Below, in pieces: positions 23,901-35,213 of a stretch of 64,000 nucleotides of DNA. Below the pieces are notes generated by a model, which was not told the DNA's origin, did no database searches, and was given only the letters and a program-made list of their open reading frames with translations. The stretch comes from Brachynemurus nebulosus. Lineage: Eukaryota; Arthropoda; Insecta; Neuroptera; Myrmeleontidae. The stretch is from assembly GCA_035578155.1 (NCBI GenBank), contig JAPWDM010000005.1:19962877-20026876 (forward strand). Direction: 5' to 3'. A program made the translations under genes and the position numbers. Within the stretch, counting starts at the first letter, position 1, and every line of letters begins with the position of its first letter.

Positions 23901-24733
23901 AAATACACCACATTCTCAATGATTTTTTAAGATTTTTTTGAGCGATCCTTTTGGTCATAAAAGGGGTAAACAGCAATCTAAACATTTTCTTTTCCAAAAA
24001 TGTTAAAATTCATATCGAAACCTTTTCCTTTTCACATGTAAACCTTCTAACCTATACTAACTGGACGGATTGTTAAAGTACACGAGAATATAAACTTTCT
24101 GTTATTCGAGTATCATATTAATCCTAATATTTTTCTGTTTTTTGAATACTAAAATAAATTAATTTCCGTCGGGATCACTAAAGTTTTGTACATATTTGAT
24201 GACTTTTTAAAACATGTAACAAAATATTATATGAATTGTTTTTCAAAAAATTTAGCGTATTAAATAAAGTACATATTTCAGCATCAAGGGCGTCCATACT
24301 TGGGGGCAAGGGGAGTCGTGGCACCTCCTAGCTTTTAGGGAAAGGATAAAATATATAAATGTTTATTTTTTATCTTTAATTGTATTATGTTTGGGGAAAA
24401 ATTTCAAAGGAGGTCCGGCAAGACGAAGAGAAAGAGGATTTTTTTCTTTGCTCATCAATACCGTTTTTAGTAGAAAATGTCGGACGCAAACAGGGAGCCT
24501 GCAGGTTGAAGAGGGAGCCTGGAAAACGTTAGATGAAGTGTTTTTTTGCTCTCCACTTGAATTTTTGAAGAAGAAAAATTTTTTTCTGGCCGTGGGCCCG
24601 TCATTTTGCCATTTCTCTCGCCAGCCTTGAATGTCAAAATTGAAACTTATTATGGCTATTTGCAACTCTTCATTTGTCATCCAAAATATTAAAAATTTTC
24701 CTTACCCCCAGTTCTAGCCTCCCTAGATCCGAC
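20903..24733. other. AT-rich interval, mostly unclassified
   Basis: Near 21395-21426 'TTGGCCAAGTGCGTATTTAA' resembles a common insect dispersed repeat. 22590-22820 contains two related 'CGGCGTGGTCAATAAT' / 'GGGGTGGTCAATTTT' blocks. Around 24290-24720 a G/C-richer fragment (GGGGGCAAGGGG, CCTCCTAG) may be an old transposon remnant. The frames at 24363-24680 overlap on both strands and match nothing I know. Confidence 0.45.
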
Positions 24734-24949
24734 ACGAAGAGAATTCCTATAAAAATTACTGTGCTCATACTACAATTGACGTGTAATAGGCGAACATATC
24801 CAATTTTTGTACGGTAAAATTATAAAAATTATAGTTATAGGTATTATTGTAATTTCTATAATTTTACCGTACAAAAATTGGGTATGTTCGCCTGTTACAC
24901 GTCGATTGTAGTATGAGAACAGTAATTTTTATAGGAATTTTCTCTCCGT
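24734..24949. mobile_element. Palindromic short form of the CACGGAGAG family
   Basis: Both arms (about 95 bp each) carry the same end sequence as one end of the 1026-1849 element: GAGAATTCCTATAAAAATTACTG on the left and its complement up to TCTCTCCG at 24949, with TA following. The arms include GGCGAACATATCC and the TTTTTGTACGGTAAAAT block. The loop is only about 20 bp (near 24838-24855). It looks like a derivative made of two copies of one end. Confidence 0.85.
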
Positions 24950-25523
24950 ATATCATTTCCTCAAAGTATAGTAGTTACTTTAAAGTACTGGAATTTTTCA
25001 AGTTATTGATCTTGAAAGAGAAAATAAAAATGCAGTTCGTACAAGTTCAAGATGTATGACCAACGAAATAAAAAAACAAACTATAAAAAGAATCTCATCC
25101 GAAATATGGACGATTGGGCCATAGAATGTCGTACACAAATAATACAAAACGGTTACGGTAATTTGTAATGACAGCTATTAAATTTCTTTTTGTTCTTCAA
25201 ATAATACAAGTAAAATCACCTTCCTTGGTACGTATGTGTTTTGTTTTTTTGCTTATTTGTAGTGGTATTACCGCACCTAAAAATTATTATATTAGTGATT
25301 GTGTAACTTTTTCGTTGGTATGTGTGAGTTGATTGTTACATATATTGAACGCTGGGTATTTTGTGATATTTGATCGCCTTGTACATTTTAATGAGGAATA
25401 TTTAACCCTTCCTGGTAAAAAAGTATTTCTGAGTACGAAGAGGGATAGGTTTAGAGTTAGTCCTTATAAATTATTAGTCCTTATCTTAGTCCTTATAAAT
25501 TGTTTATTCAACAGATTACTTAT

Positions 25524-26120
25524 ACAGGATGTTAGTGAATATGTAAGTACGAAAGATGTTAACAGGTGATTGCTAAGGTTCTTTTATATAAAAAAGTTCA
25601 TATAAACCCAGATCCGAAAACGCTTAGTTTCCAAGATGCAGAGTGGATGGGCTATGAGATAGTCCATACCGGTTTTGTGGTAGGAATAGTAACTGAAAAT
25701 TGATTTGTATCTTGAAAACGGCTAAATAAGCGACAAAATACTAAGAGGTCATTTTTGTGAACAACTTATGGGACATTTGATAAAACGTTTTCAAATTGGA
25801 AAAAATCATTGGCGTGCCTTTTTTTCTTCAAAAATATGTCATCACATGGCTGTAAGAACACCACTGGTTTGAGTGAAAATATTCTGTCTACTTCAGAATA
25901 TGGGTATTTATCCTGTCATAGCGTGTCCCAAATTTTGTATCAATATTTCAAAACGGTTTTGAAATATTTAGGAAAATATTTAAAAAAAGATGAGAAACTG
26001 AACACCCTATATCTTGGAAACTAAGCGTTTTCGGACCTGGGTTTATATGAACTTTTTTACCTAGAAGAACCTCAGCAATCACCTGTTAAAATCTTTCGCA
26101 CTTATTCACTAACACCCTGT
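25524..26120. mobile_element. Foldback-type element with ~110-bp inverted ends
   Basis: ACAGGATGTTAGTGAATATG at the left pairs with ATTCACTAACACCCTGT at the right. The pairing continues through AACAGGTGATTGCTAAGG and GTTCATATAAACCCAG to CTTAGTTTCCAAGAT (about 25639) against 25996 onward. It is flanked by TAT and ATA. The interior of about 350 bp has no gene. The ACAGGRTG ends resemble those at 19469 and 23240, which suggests a shared transposition system. Confidence 0.75.
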
Positions 26121-26219
26121 ATAACATATGTATTATACGTTTTTACGGAAATTTTGGAACTTACTGGCGTAGAGTCCGATTAGCGTTATTCTTTCCCTGC
26201 TGTCAGTAAACTCATTAAC

Positions 26220-26450
26220 TCTTCCATTATTATTAGTTGCCCGTCTTAGAAATTCAATGCTATCAAAATGACGAAATTCCTTTTAGAAATATGATTGATT
26301 AGACAGAAGTCGTCTTCTTCTTCTTAATAGTTAGGTATGATTTTGGTAAAAATGAAAAAAATCGCTTCAAAAACCATTAATTCCAATTTTATCATTCTGT
26401 CATTTTGCGCGCAGCTTGCAAGGCATTGGAGAATTTTAGCAAAGTTAATG
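26220..26450 (-). repeat. Dispersed 'GATAGAATGATGAAACTG' repeat unit
   Basis: The minus-strand sequence matches the unit seen at 39915-40020 and 57818-57920: blocks for ATAGAATGATGAAA, then CGAAGTCGTT-like, then CATTTTTACCAAAAT. A second degenerate unit at 27215-27420 lies on the other side of the hAT MITE at 26548-27210, so the MITE appears to sit between two units of a tandem pair. Confidence 0.55.
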
Positions 26451-26539
26451 ATGTTAAATCAAAAAATTTTCCTTATCTCAAATCAGACTTTATAACAATG
26501 GTCTGAATTAGGATTATTGGTCGAAATATAATAATTTGG

Positions 26540-27218
26540 GTGTGAACTAGGGTTGCCAACCATACTTTATAATAAAGTATTCTATTTTTCACAAACATAC
26601 TTTATACTTTTACATAAAAATAAAGTATGCTAAAATACTTTATTTTGAATTTTTACTGTGATTAAACTAAACAAAACTCTCCGATACGTAATTCCCAAAG
26701 GATTTATTAAATATTAATATGGATGATTTACCTATATTGTGAATAAATAATACTTAAAAAATCCAGAAAAAATCTACTAATAATAACAAAGAATTTGCAA
26801 AGAAAAATACTGCTGAAAAACGGTAATATATACTTAAAAAAAATGCGTGTGATAACTTACCAAATATAAAAAAAATATTTATTATTTACTTTCTGTTCCC
26901 AGAAGCCTAGCTTTCACTGAGAGTTTTTTCGATGATGAATATGAAGTGGCGAGCAAAAAGAAACAGATCCTCCATAAATTTAATAGAAAATGACTTATTT
27001 ATTTAAATCTAAACTTTCGATTGTAAAATTAGCTATGAAACGTTCATAGATAAGAAAAAATGTTAGCATGACTGCTAAAAACAAAAAAAATGTATTTAAG
27101 GCAATAAAAACCTAAATTTGGAAAATACTTTTTTTTTGACAAATACTTTATTTTTTCGTATTTAAAAGATTAGATACTTTATTTTTCTCAAAAAAAAGTT
27201 GGCAACCCTAGTGTGAGC
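26540..27218. mobile_element. hAT-type MITE (663 bp)
   Basis: The ends are TAGGGTTGCCAAC and GTTGGCAACCCTA. The 8-bp target duplications are GTGTGAAC (26540-26547) and GTGTGAGC (27211-27218), with one mismatch. Subterminal regions are dense in ATACTTTATT motifs in both orientations. There is no transposase frame. Confidence 0.88.
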
Positions 27219-28417
27219 TTCATATTTTTGCTTGTCAAAATGCCTAAATTTTTCTTATAAATATAACTAATCCAACAGAAGTTTGTTTTCTAGTAGTTTT
27301 ACATATCTAATTTTAATAAAAATGAAGAGGACAACTTCGAAAACGTGTAATTTACCTCCAGTTTTACCATTCAATCATTTTATCAAAAGTACTTTTCGCC
27401 AAAAAAAGACTTCCTTTTACTTATGCTTTTATATTTACACTACGATTTCTTAATATACAAAAATTGCCGTGTACCCGATGACATCAACACGTTAAAAAAA
27501 TGTTACTTTCTTAAATTTACCAAGTTGTAACTAAAAGAGTTAACATATCATAATATATTCTCCACTAGTCATGTTAGATAATATACTAATTCTTAAAATA
27601 TACCAAATAGTAGCATTAAAGAAGCTATATAATGTTTACTTTACGTTAGCTTAATAATGAAAATAACTGTAATATATCATTTCTATAAATTACACTGTCT
27701 TTCGCGTTTAGAGCCGTGTATGTGCGTTTAAAATTTTTATGCTACTCAAAACTCATAATGCCTCGCTATGAGCGCTGTTAAGACGCAGGCAAGACGGCTC
27801 TTTTACCTCTTTCACTCATCATTTGTCTTACTTAGATTCTAACATTCTAATTTATTTGACTTATCATATATGTATATAATTTTATTATTGTTCTACGTTT
27901 ACAAGAACAAATTATGAAAAATGAATACATTTCTTAGCGAGAATTCGATGAGTCCAATACTGTAAAATGAGATTGAAACACTTTCAGAACGATTTCTTTG
28001 TTCAAGGATTGAAAACTACTTTAATTTTTTTTCTTTGAATCAAAAATCAAAGAAATTTTTAAAGTTTGAACAAAGAAATCGTTTTGTGGGTGCGGAGTTT
28101 GCAGGATGAATAGGAAAAAAATTGGTAATTTACTGTTATTTTTTGTAGTTAATAGTTTATAATGTGAAGATGATTGTACGTGCGTTTATCATAAGTTAAA
28201 TTAATAATCGTAAAATTATGAAAAGTGCAAAACTTAAGTTAAAATTCTTCGAGAATTCAGTTAAATTGGATTTATGTTCAAAAGGATCATTTTCATAATA
28301 TCTTATAAGGAAAGGGCAAGAAGTTGAAAATTCAAAAAAATCTGAAACTTTGTCAGTATGTAGAGAGTGGCTACCTAATAACATAAAAAATATCAGTTGC
28401 TGCTAAAAAACGTTTTT
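27219..28417. other. AT-rich interval with a hairpin, no gene
   Basis: It holds a repeat unit to about 27420 and an inverted pair AACGATTTCTTTGTTCAA (27988-28005) and TTGAACAAAGAAATCGTT (28066-28083). Nothing else is recognised. Confidence 0.5.
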
Positions 28418-28790
28418 AAGGGGTGAAACACCCCCTCAAAGTTGGAACTCAAAAATTCAAAAATCGATGAAATTTTGTTTATAGGTACCTTAAAAAGTTC
28501 TAGTAACAAATATAACATTATTTTTTGCGTCCACACATTTTTAAGGGTTGAAACCACCCCTCAACTGTGTACAAAAAAATTTAAAAATTGATGACATTTT
28601 GTTTATATATACTATACAGAGCTTTAATAATAAATATAACATTATTTTTTGCATCCACAAATCTTTAGGGGTTGAAACCACCCCTTTATGTGTGTACTTA
28701 AAAATTTATAAATTTATATTATTTTGTTTATATTATTATTATAATTTATTATATAATTTATTATTATAAATTTATATTATATTGTTTTGT
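28418..28790. repeat. Three tandem units of ~124 bp
   Basis: Units start at about 28418, 28543 and 28666 with AAGGGGTGAAAC or a close variant. They share the CAAATATAACATTATTTTTTGC and GATGAAATTTTGTTTATA blocks. The third unit decays into (TTATA) sequence. The array runs directly into the 3' end of the microsatellite-carrying family (28790-28922), where other copies hold different internal sequence. Confidence 0.8.
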
Positions 28791-28922
28791 TTAAAAAAGA
28801 GGAGAAAATAATCACATAAAAAGGATTTTTGAACAATAATTCTATGTCAAGTAGTTCCCGAGAAAAACTAATTTTTGTAAACGGAAATTCGCTATATTAT
28901 GCAGGATACTGCGACAGAGGTT
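28790..28922 (+). repeat. Microsatellite-carrying repeat, copy I (3' part)
   Basis: It contains GAGGAGAAAATAATCACATAA, AGTTCCCGAGAAAAACTA, and the 3' block GGAAATTCGCTATATTATGC ending GACAGAGG. It is the 3' end of the family, preceded by a tandem array instead of the usual central region. Confidence 0.75.
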
Positions 28923-29092
28923 TTTTCTTTTTTTTTAACACAAATTAATATAAATATTATTAAAAATCACCATGAGGAAAAATTTTTAGTAACAGTTTGA
29001 TTTACATGTTATAAAACATCGGAGAACAAAAAAAGTATAAAGTATGCTAAACTCTGCATAGGCAGAGCAAATTGTTCGAAAGGTTATATTGG

Positions 29093-29142
29093 TTGGCGGG
29101 CCGCATGAAAGCTTGCAACGGGCCGCAGGTTGCCGACCCCTG
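29093..29142 (-). mobile_element. hAT terminal fragment
   Basis: On the minus strand this begins CAGGGGTCGGCAACCTGCGG and continues CCCGTTGC, a terminal sequence typical of a widespread hAT group. Only one end is present. The partner end and target duplication were not found, so this is a solo fragment. Confidence 0.55.
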
Positions 29143-29885
29143 ATCTAATATACAAAAAAGTGTATGAAAATTGAGTACAAATATCAAAAATATCACTCTT
29201 TATCCTATTTTACGGTTATTACTTGCTGGATGTTTGTTTGTGATGGAACTTTTACACATAGTACGATTATAATCTAAATTTATTTAAATGTCCTATGCAT
29301 AATTTTAATGTTACGTTTATATTATAAAGACAAATTGATGTTATAATAGCTTTGTTGTGTCTTTTATTGTATTTACGCAACTTACTAGACTGTAAAGTTA
29401 TTTAAATTCGTTAAAGACGTTCTTTGAATACACACGGGTTTTATAATACATGTATTTAGAGTATGCTTATATTGCAACATACATATGTATCTATATCGCG
29501 ATACGAAAGAGATACATACCCATGCCGAATAAGTAATTTAAACTTTTTGTAATGTCTTTGAAATAAAAATACAGTTCACGTTTAATATAATTTCGTCTTT
29601 TAAATCGAATTAATAATGAAGATGGTTTTCTAAAATTTTTAAACATATTTGGTTCGATTTCTAGTTGATCTAGCGAAAAATTAATATAAGAATCCATTAA
29701 GTCAATAACTGTTATTAAATTTTGTAATGAAATTTGGGATCGTGTGTGGTATTGTGTGCATAACATCGAAAAATATGTGGCTATCAAAATTTTGATTTTA
29801 ATTCATATCGATAAAAATTTATTTTTAAAAAAAAATTTCATGTACCTACAAGTGTTTTTATAAAGTTGATATCATATTAATAAAG
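29143..29885. other. AT-rich interval, nothing recognised
   Basis: A 98-codon frame on the minus strand (29491-29787) has no recognisable domain and ordinary AT-rich composition. I do not call it a gene. Confidence 0.4.
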
Positions 29886-30290
29886 ATGAGGAAGATTTTG
29901 TTGCTAGAAAACATACAAAAACAGTTAAACAAGTTCTATGAAGTGTTAAGTCTGACTTTGTATATCGAAGATTCTGTACAATCAGAGTCGGCCCAAGGAC
30001 GGGGTAAACGGTGTGACCGTAATAGGCCTCGCGTTTTTGAAAGCCCCAGGGTAGCGGATAGATCGGGTAGGCTCGAGCCTACCCAAACATTTTGGAAGAA
30101 TATAAACAAAAGTTTAAAGGACGATCAAGCTCTAATTCTGAAACTTTGTATGATCTCAATTTTATTAAAGATATATCTAAGTGTAACTTTTGAGAAACAA
30201 GATTTCTTTACTAGGAGAAGGATCAAATCATATTTAAGATCAACCATGACTGGATAAATACTCACTAGCTTGAGAGTTATTGTTACAAAA
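29886..30290 (+). pseudogene. ZMYM-type hAT transposase C-terminal remnant
   Basis: A 123-codon frame ends ISILLKIYLSVTFEKQDFF, then RRRIKSYLRSTMTG and a stop. The 'KSYLRSTM' motif, a fixed distance after a hydrophobic 'LLKIYLSVT' strand, is the pattern of the hAT dimerisation region in ZMYM1-like transposases, where the usual text is of the form LPVTVASAERSFSKL..IK.YLRSTM. The expected AERSFSKL is degraded. After the stop the frame continues ILTSLRV, matching the expected downstream L-x-x-LA helix. The middle (PRVFESPRVADRSGRLEP) lies in a GC-richer block and may be a separate insertion. Confidence 0.6.
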
Positions 30291-30839
30291 AGAAAAGACA
30301 ACAACAGCTAATATGTAACTCTGAGTCCATATTTTTCTCTCAAAAATGTAGAAGACTTCAATTTTTTGAAGCTAAAATGAAAAGAAACTTCAAGCCCAAA
30401 CACTGTAGTCAAAAATATTTTATACGTATACAACTTATTTTGTGTAATTCTAGAGTTTTGACTGGCAGGAATATTTCCCTTTGTTATGATTTTGTAAAAT
30501 GCCTCTAACTTTTTCTTATAAGTTACTTAAACTTTTAGTTTATTTAAAATTTCCGTATTATAAACTTATTTTGCATAGCAACAGTGCTTCAGTTTCCTAT
30601 GCTGCTCAGGCCTAACTAAATAGATGGGCTCTCCTAAGCAGTACGTAATATACTGAAATGGCTTATAAATATTACTTAAAATTACGTTTTGTTTAGTTTT
30701 AAAATTAACACAGTGAAAAATGAATAGTTTTAGGCAAAATTGTATATATACCGTTTATGTACAGATAGGGCTGAGTCTGTATGTAACTATTTCTATCCAA
30801 AAGATTAAAATTCTATGGAGCCCCATTTGAACTCCATTT

Positions 30840-31316
30840 CCTACGACTAATGATGAGCAAATGCAAGACCAAGACCAAGACTTGGCAGTCTTGGTCTTGG
30901 TCTTGTTCTTGCATTAAGAATCTTGGGCTTGGTCTTGCTAGAGCAGTTTGAGTCTTGGTCTTGGTCTTGGTCTTGCAAAATACAGTCTTGGTCTTGGTCT
31001 TGGTCTTGGTATTGCTATATAATCTCGCACTTTCTTGCATTTTTTATTAGCGAATTTTTTCCTTCTAAAATCAGAATTTTCTCTGTTTACGGTATTAATT
31101 ATACTTTCAACCTTATATTTAAATAATTTAGCAAGAGTCTTGCTTTTTTCTTGCTTTTGTCTTGGTCTTGCTCACTTGAGTCTTGGTATTGGTCTTGCAG
31201 CCATACTTATAGTCTTGGTCTTGGTCTTGCTCTTGGTATACATAGTCTTGGTCTTGGTCTTGGACCAAGACAAGACTGTAAGACCAATACTAATTTTGCT
31301 CATCACTACCTACGAC
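30840..31316. mobile_element. hAT-type element carrying a TCTTGG minisatellite
   Basis: The 8-bp duplication CCTACGAC is perfect at 30840-30847 and 31309-31316. The ends are TAATGATGAGCAAA and TTTTGCTCATCACTA, close to the CAGTGATGGGCAA type of hAT termini. The 461-bp body is dominated by (TCTTGG)n and its complement, in several blocks broken by short spacers. On the left the array begins in the opposite orientation (AAGACC). The frames with TKTKTK or SWSWSW strings are read-through of the array, not proteins. Confidence 0.9.
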
Positions 31317-32901
31317 ATCAAACTGTTAAATTACGATAATTCTATAGTAGTATTAAACAATTTTGATAGTGTAATATTGATTTTATATTTTAGCAAGCGT
31401 GTGAATCACTAAAAACCATTCTTATAGAAAATCTCTCCTATAATATCGATAAAAAGAAAAACTAATGTTAAAAAGTAAAGATATTCACTTCCCGATAGCT
31501 GTATACTGAAAAGTATTCGACACGTTGCATAGATAATCTTAGTTGAAATCATAAATTTTAGGAAGATCGTTCGTTGTCTTGCACATGAATGCACAAAAAT
31601 TTTCCAACTGGTTGGAGATGCGATCATTCGCTTTGTTGTCTCTGTTATCGTTTGCTACAGTCATGATGTCTTTTTTTTACTTTTAACATCTCTTAATTCT
31701 TTTTATTCCTTCTACGTATTTACTTCCACTATCTCCGAACTGATCAGTGGAAATACTATCTATACGTATTCTATTCATTTTTCTTTTCGGTATTTTAAAC
31801 ACGAAGTTTTGAATACATTTTCTATCAAATATTCATGCAAATTTCTACCAGTGTGTTAGTTTTCATAGGATTTTCATGATTTATTTAACATACATAATAC
31901 GTCCGTAAGCGTTTTATGATTGAAAATATTCTTACACATAATCAGTTTAACTCACATACCGTCAAAGCAGACAACTTTACTTGCCAAGTCATAATTAACA
32001 TGTAATTATTTATAACAAACCAGCGATATTATAAAGTTTTCTTTCTTCGATTTTTTCAAATTATTAATATTTTTTAATTCATATTATGATACGACTAATT
32101 TTACGAAACCGCGGCTACATAATGCAAGAAAAATTCATACTGTAGTATCTATACCCCATTTCAAATACAGTTGATCATGCGTAATCGTTAAAAAGTTAAA
32201 TAATTCTTATATTCGAAACAAATCAATCTCTTCTATACTTTTCTTAAAACAAACTCCAAATTTAAAATTTACGTAAATGCAATAATGAAAGAGTTAAAGA
32301 AAACGGAAATTATTTAAATTCATAATGGACCATACCACTGATTTGTTAGAAATTCCATGACATTTTGATTTGTTTCCCATAAAATGTGGATTGACAAAGT
32401 TATCATCAATAGACAGAGTTGTCTGGTTTGATGGTACGCTGTTCTGTTCTGAAATTATTTTGAAATAGAAACTTTAACATAGTAAGCATAATTGCAAGGA
32501 TTTTTTGGTGTCCACAAATTCTATAAAAACTTCTTGACGGTAACTCTGTAAAAGTAAATAACTTATTATCTTTAGTTCCAATGCCAAATATTTTTATACT
32601 CGATACTAAGATTCTTGCGGATACGGTTCGATAGGGGTTCTGGTCATAGCGAGTCTGTAAGTAGTCACTTGAGAGGAAGTGACGCTTGAGGAGAAATGTT
32701 AACATCTTAAGCTAACCCCTAACAAAATTTTCCTTCTGTTAGACGGTGACAATCAACTACACAACATAAAAAATCGATAAGTTGTTTTTTCTTTGGGAGT
32801 TAAGTGCCGACATAGTTATTTATACAACAAATTACAAAATGAAGATGTTTTTCCACATGTTGCATACAATACTTTTTGCAATTCCGAATTAAAATGAAAA
32901 A
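31317..32901. other. AT-rich interval, no supported gene
   Basis: Frames at 31409-31627 and 32406-32705 on the minus strand have no recognisable motif. No element ends were seen. Confidence 0.45.
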
Positions 32902-33235
32902 CATGTCATGACACGACTTGAACCCAGATCTATGATAGAAATTTGTTTTGTGGTCCCTCGAAACCAAAAATAATACTAAAATTTATATTTATTAGCCAGC
33001 CATGCCCGATGTCTGGAACATAGTTTTTTGGTAATTTTTCGTGGGCAAATTAGTTTTTGGGCAAAATTTTTCCAAGTTTAAAAGTTTTTACATTTTTTTA
33101 CACCATTAGAAGGAGGAGAAAAAATCACATAAAAATATTTTTAAATCATCGTTCTATCTAAACTGGTTTCCGAGAAAAACGAAGTTTTATAAAGGGAAAT
33201 TCGCTATGTTATGCAGGATGCTGCGTCAGGGGTAT
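32902..33235 (+). repeat. Microsatellite-carrying repeat, copy B
   Basis: The blocks run from GTCATGACACGACTTGAACC to GCTGCGTCAGGGGTAT. The TA tract and the CGCGATAACTCTCGAA block are missing, so AAAATTTATATTTATTAGCC joins the two halves directly. The 5' TAGCGAATTTCC end is also absent. Confidence 0.78.
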
Positions 33236-34375
33236 TTAATAGTTTAACGGTAGTATTAAGATAAAAACTTTTAAAAGTGAATCACATCACTGAATTATGA
33301 AAAAAATAGTCATAAAATAATAATTTTTATTGAAATTTTATTTGAATTTGATATCAGGAAAAATAAATTTTTTCCTTTGGCTAGCTATCTAGAGGTAGTG
33401 TATACTTCATTATGAACTTAATATAAACATTATCTTAATGCACTTAAAAAAAAAAATCATCTAAAATTACATGTTTTAAGTGGCTATTACCCGAAAATCA
33501 TAAATGATGGAATTGAAACATATGATTAATCCCGATTTCATCATTATTATTACTGTTGATTGAAGAACCAAAATGATTCACGTAAATATAAAATGCCTAG
33601 GCCAGGTTATGTATTTATTATTAAAATTAAAATTTTGACTATATTTTCAAAATTTAATTTCAGTGTAATTACATGGCAGGAAATTTGTACATAGGTACAT
33701 ATTAATTTTTGAAATAATTATTTTTTATTAATCGAAATATTATTTTTGTGGCGAAAGGAAGTAGGTTGAAGCGCCTAAAAAGAATGAGTAAAAAGACGAA
33801 CTATGTTTAATTAAATTTTTTTAACATGTAGGTATGATTTCTTTTTTTGATCTTAGCTTTTAACCAACGAGCACTCCAACTTCACTGTCATGTTTTCACT
33901 AGTTAACAGTTCCTTTCGTTAAATGGTTCAGTAACAATTTTCCGTTAAATAAACACAAATTTATTCGAAAAAATACAGAAAGTTTTAAATTCTGTGGAAA
34001 TCAAAAAAATAGTCTGAAAAATCTATGAAGAGCTTTTAAATTTTATGTCTCCTAAACAAACTGGATTTCTACAACTTTTGAAACTGTGACATCGCTGATG
34101 ATATTATCGTTTAAGGCGGCATTCCTATGTGACGCGTAGAATTTAAAGCTAATTTCAGGATTTTTTTCTGTTTCAAAATAAAATACAGTCTTTTCAGTTT
34201 TTTCCATATACTATATGTTGTCCTTATTGTCCAAACTAGGATTAAAGATTTATGTTAATAAATAATAAAATGATGGACTTTTTAAAAAAAAATTTCAAAA
34301 ATCGTGATTTTTTTCATTGAACATAGAGAAAAAGGAAGAAATTATTATTAAAAATAAATGATTCTACACGGAGAG
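33236..34375. other. AT-rich interval, nothing recognised
   Basis: No gene or bounded element was seen in this stretch. Confidence 0.5.
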
Positions 34376-35213
34376 AAAAATCATATAATTTTTGTAGATA
34401 AGATTTCAGAAAAATTACCATGCTCTCTTATAATGCGTGCGCGATCGACGACCAAAATAAAAAATATGTGCTAGCATGGTAAAATTTAATGTGCTAACAC
34501 AACGTTTATCACACTCTTATGCATATATGTTATAGTTTAATTCTTGTTGTCGTACACATCTTTCATTTGCGCATCTGACCCGCAACCTATATTGCTTGGG
34601 CTGTACCTGTAAAAACTTCGAAGATGCCCGATCTTTTCCGACTTTCGATTTTTTATGATGCATATAAAAATGATTGCCAACAATATATTCTAATACTAAA
34701 GATAGTGAAGTAACAAAATGATGAATTAAACGGTGACATCCCCGTCCTCTAAGACAGTGTAATGAATACTGCTTGCTGTTTGTAAGACAGTCTAATGAAT
34801 CAAGGTGCTTGGTCCGACCCGTCCGACCAAGTTGGTCGTCCACACCTATGGTTAGCTATGTGACTTGCTATGAGTGAGGTACATTTCAACAGCGTTCACA
34901 ACACACACAACTTCTTTCTCTTTTTTTCTTTCTACTATTAGCAGATAGCATTTCAAATATTATAATACAGCATGGTAATTTTTGTAAGAAAAACAATTAA
35001 AAAATATTTTTTTGTCGGCAATGGAACTTTTTACTGTGCTGTTTTACAAATTTTACGGAGCTAATATTACGGAAACAATATTCTATCCTTTAAATTTTCT
35101 ATGATTAATTATAATTTTTATATTTTTACCGTACAAAATTAAATATGTTCGCCTTTTACACGTCGATTGTAGTGCTGAGCACAGTAATTTTTATATGAAT
35201 TTTCTCTCCGTTT
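34376..35213 (-). mobile_element. TA-flanked MITE 'CACGGAGAG', copy 2 (inverted)
   Basis: TA|CACGGAGAGAAAAATC lies at the left and TTTCTCTCCGTT|TA at the right. It is a full-length reverse-complement match to 1026-1849, including GCGCGATCGACGACC and GGTCGGACGGG. A 108-codon frame on the minus strand lies inside the shared body but is broken in the other copy, so I do not call it a gene. Confidence 0.82.

Noticed and set aside
24363..24680. 105-codon minus-strand frame with a plus-strand frame opposite
   Set aside because: Lies in a worn repeat-like fragment; no motif recognised and no sign of selection on either strand.
30813..31412. Several overlapping frames of 60-125 codons on both strands
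   Set aside because: They are read-through of the TCTTGG minisatellite (TKTKTK, SWSWSW, LVLVL strings) inside a hAT-type element.
34517..34843. 108-codon minus-strand frame
   Set aside because: Lies inside a MITE body; the corresponding frame in the other copy (about 1380-1710) is broken, so it is not a maintained protein.
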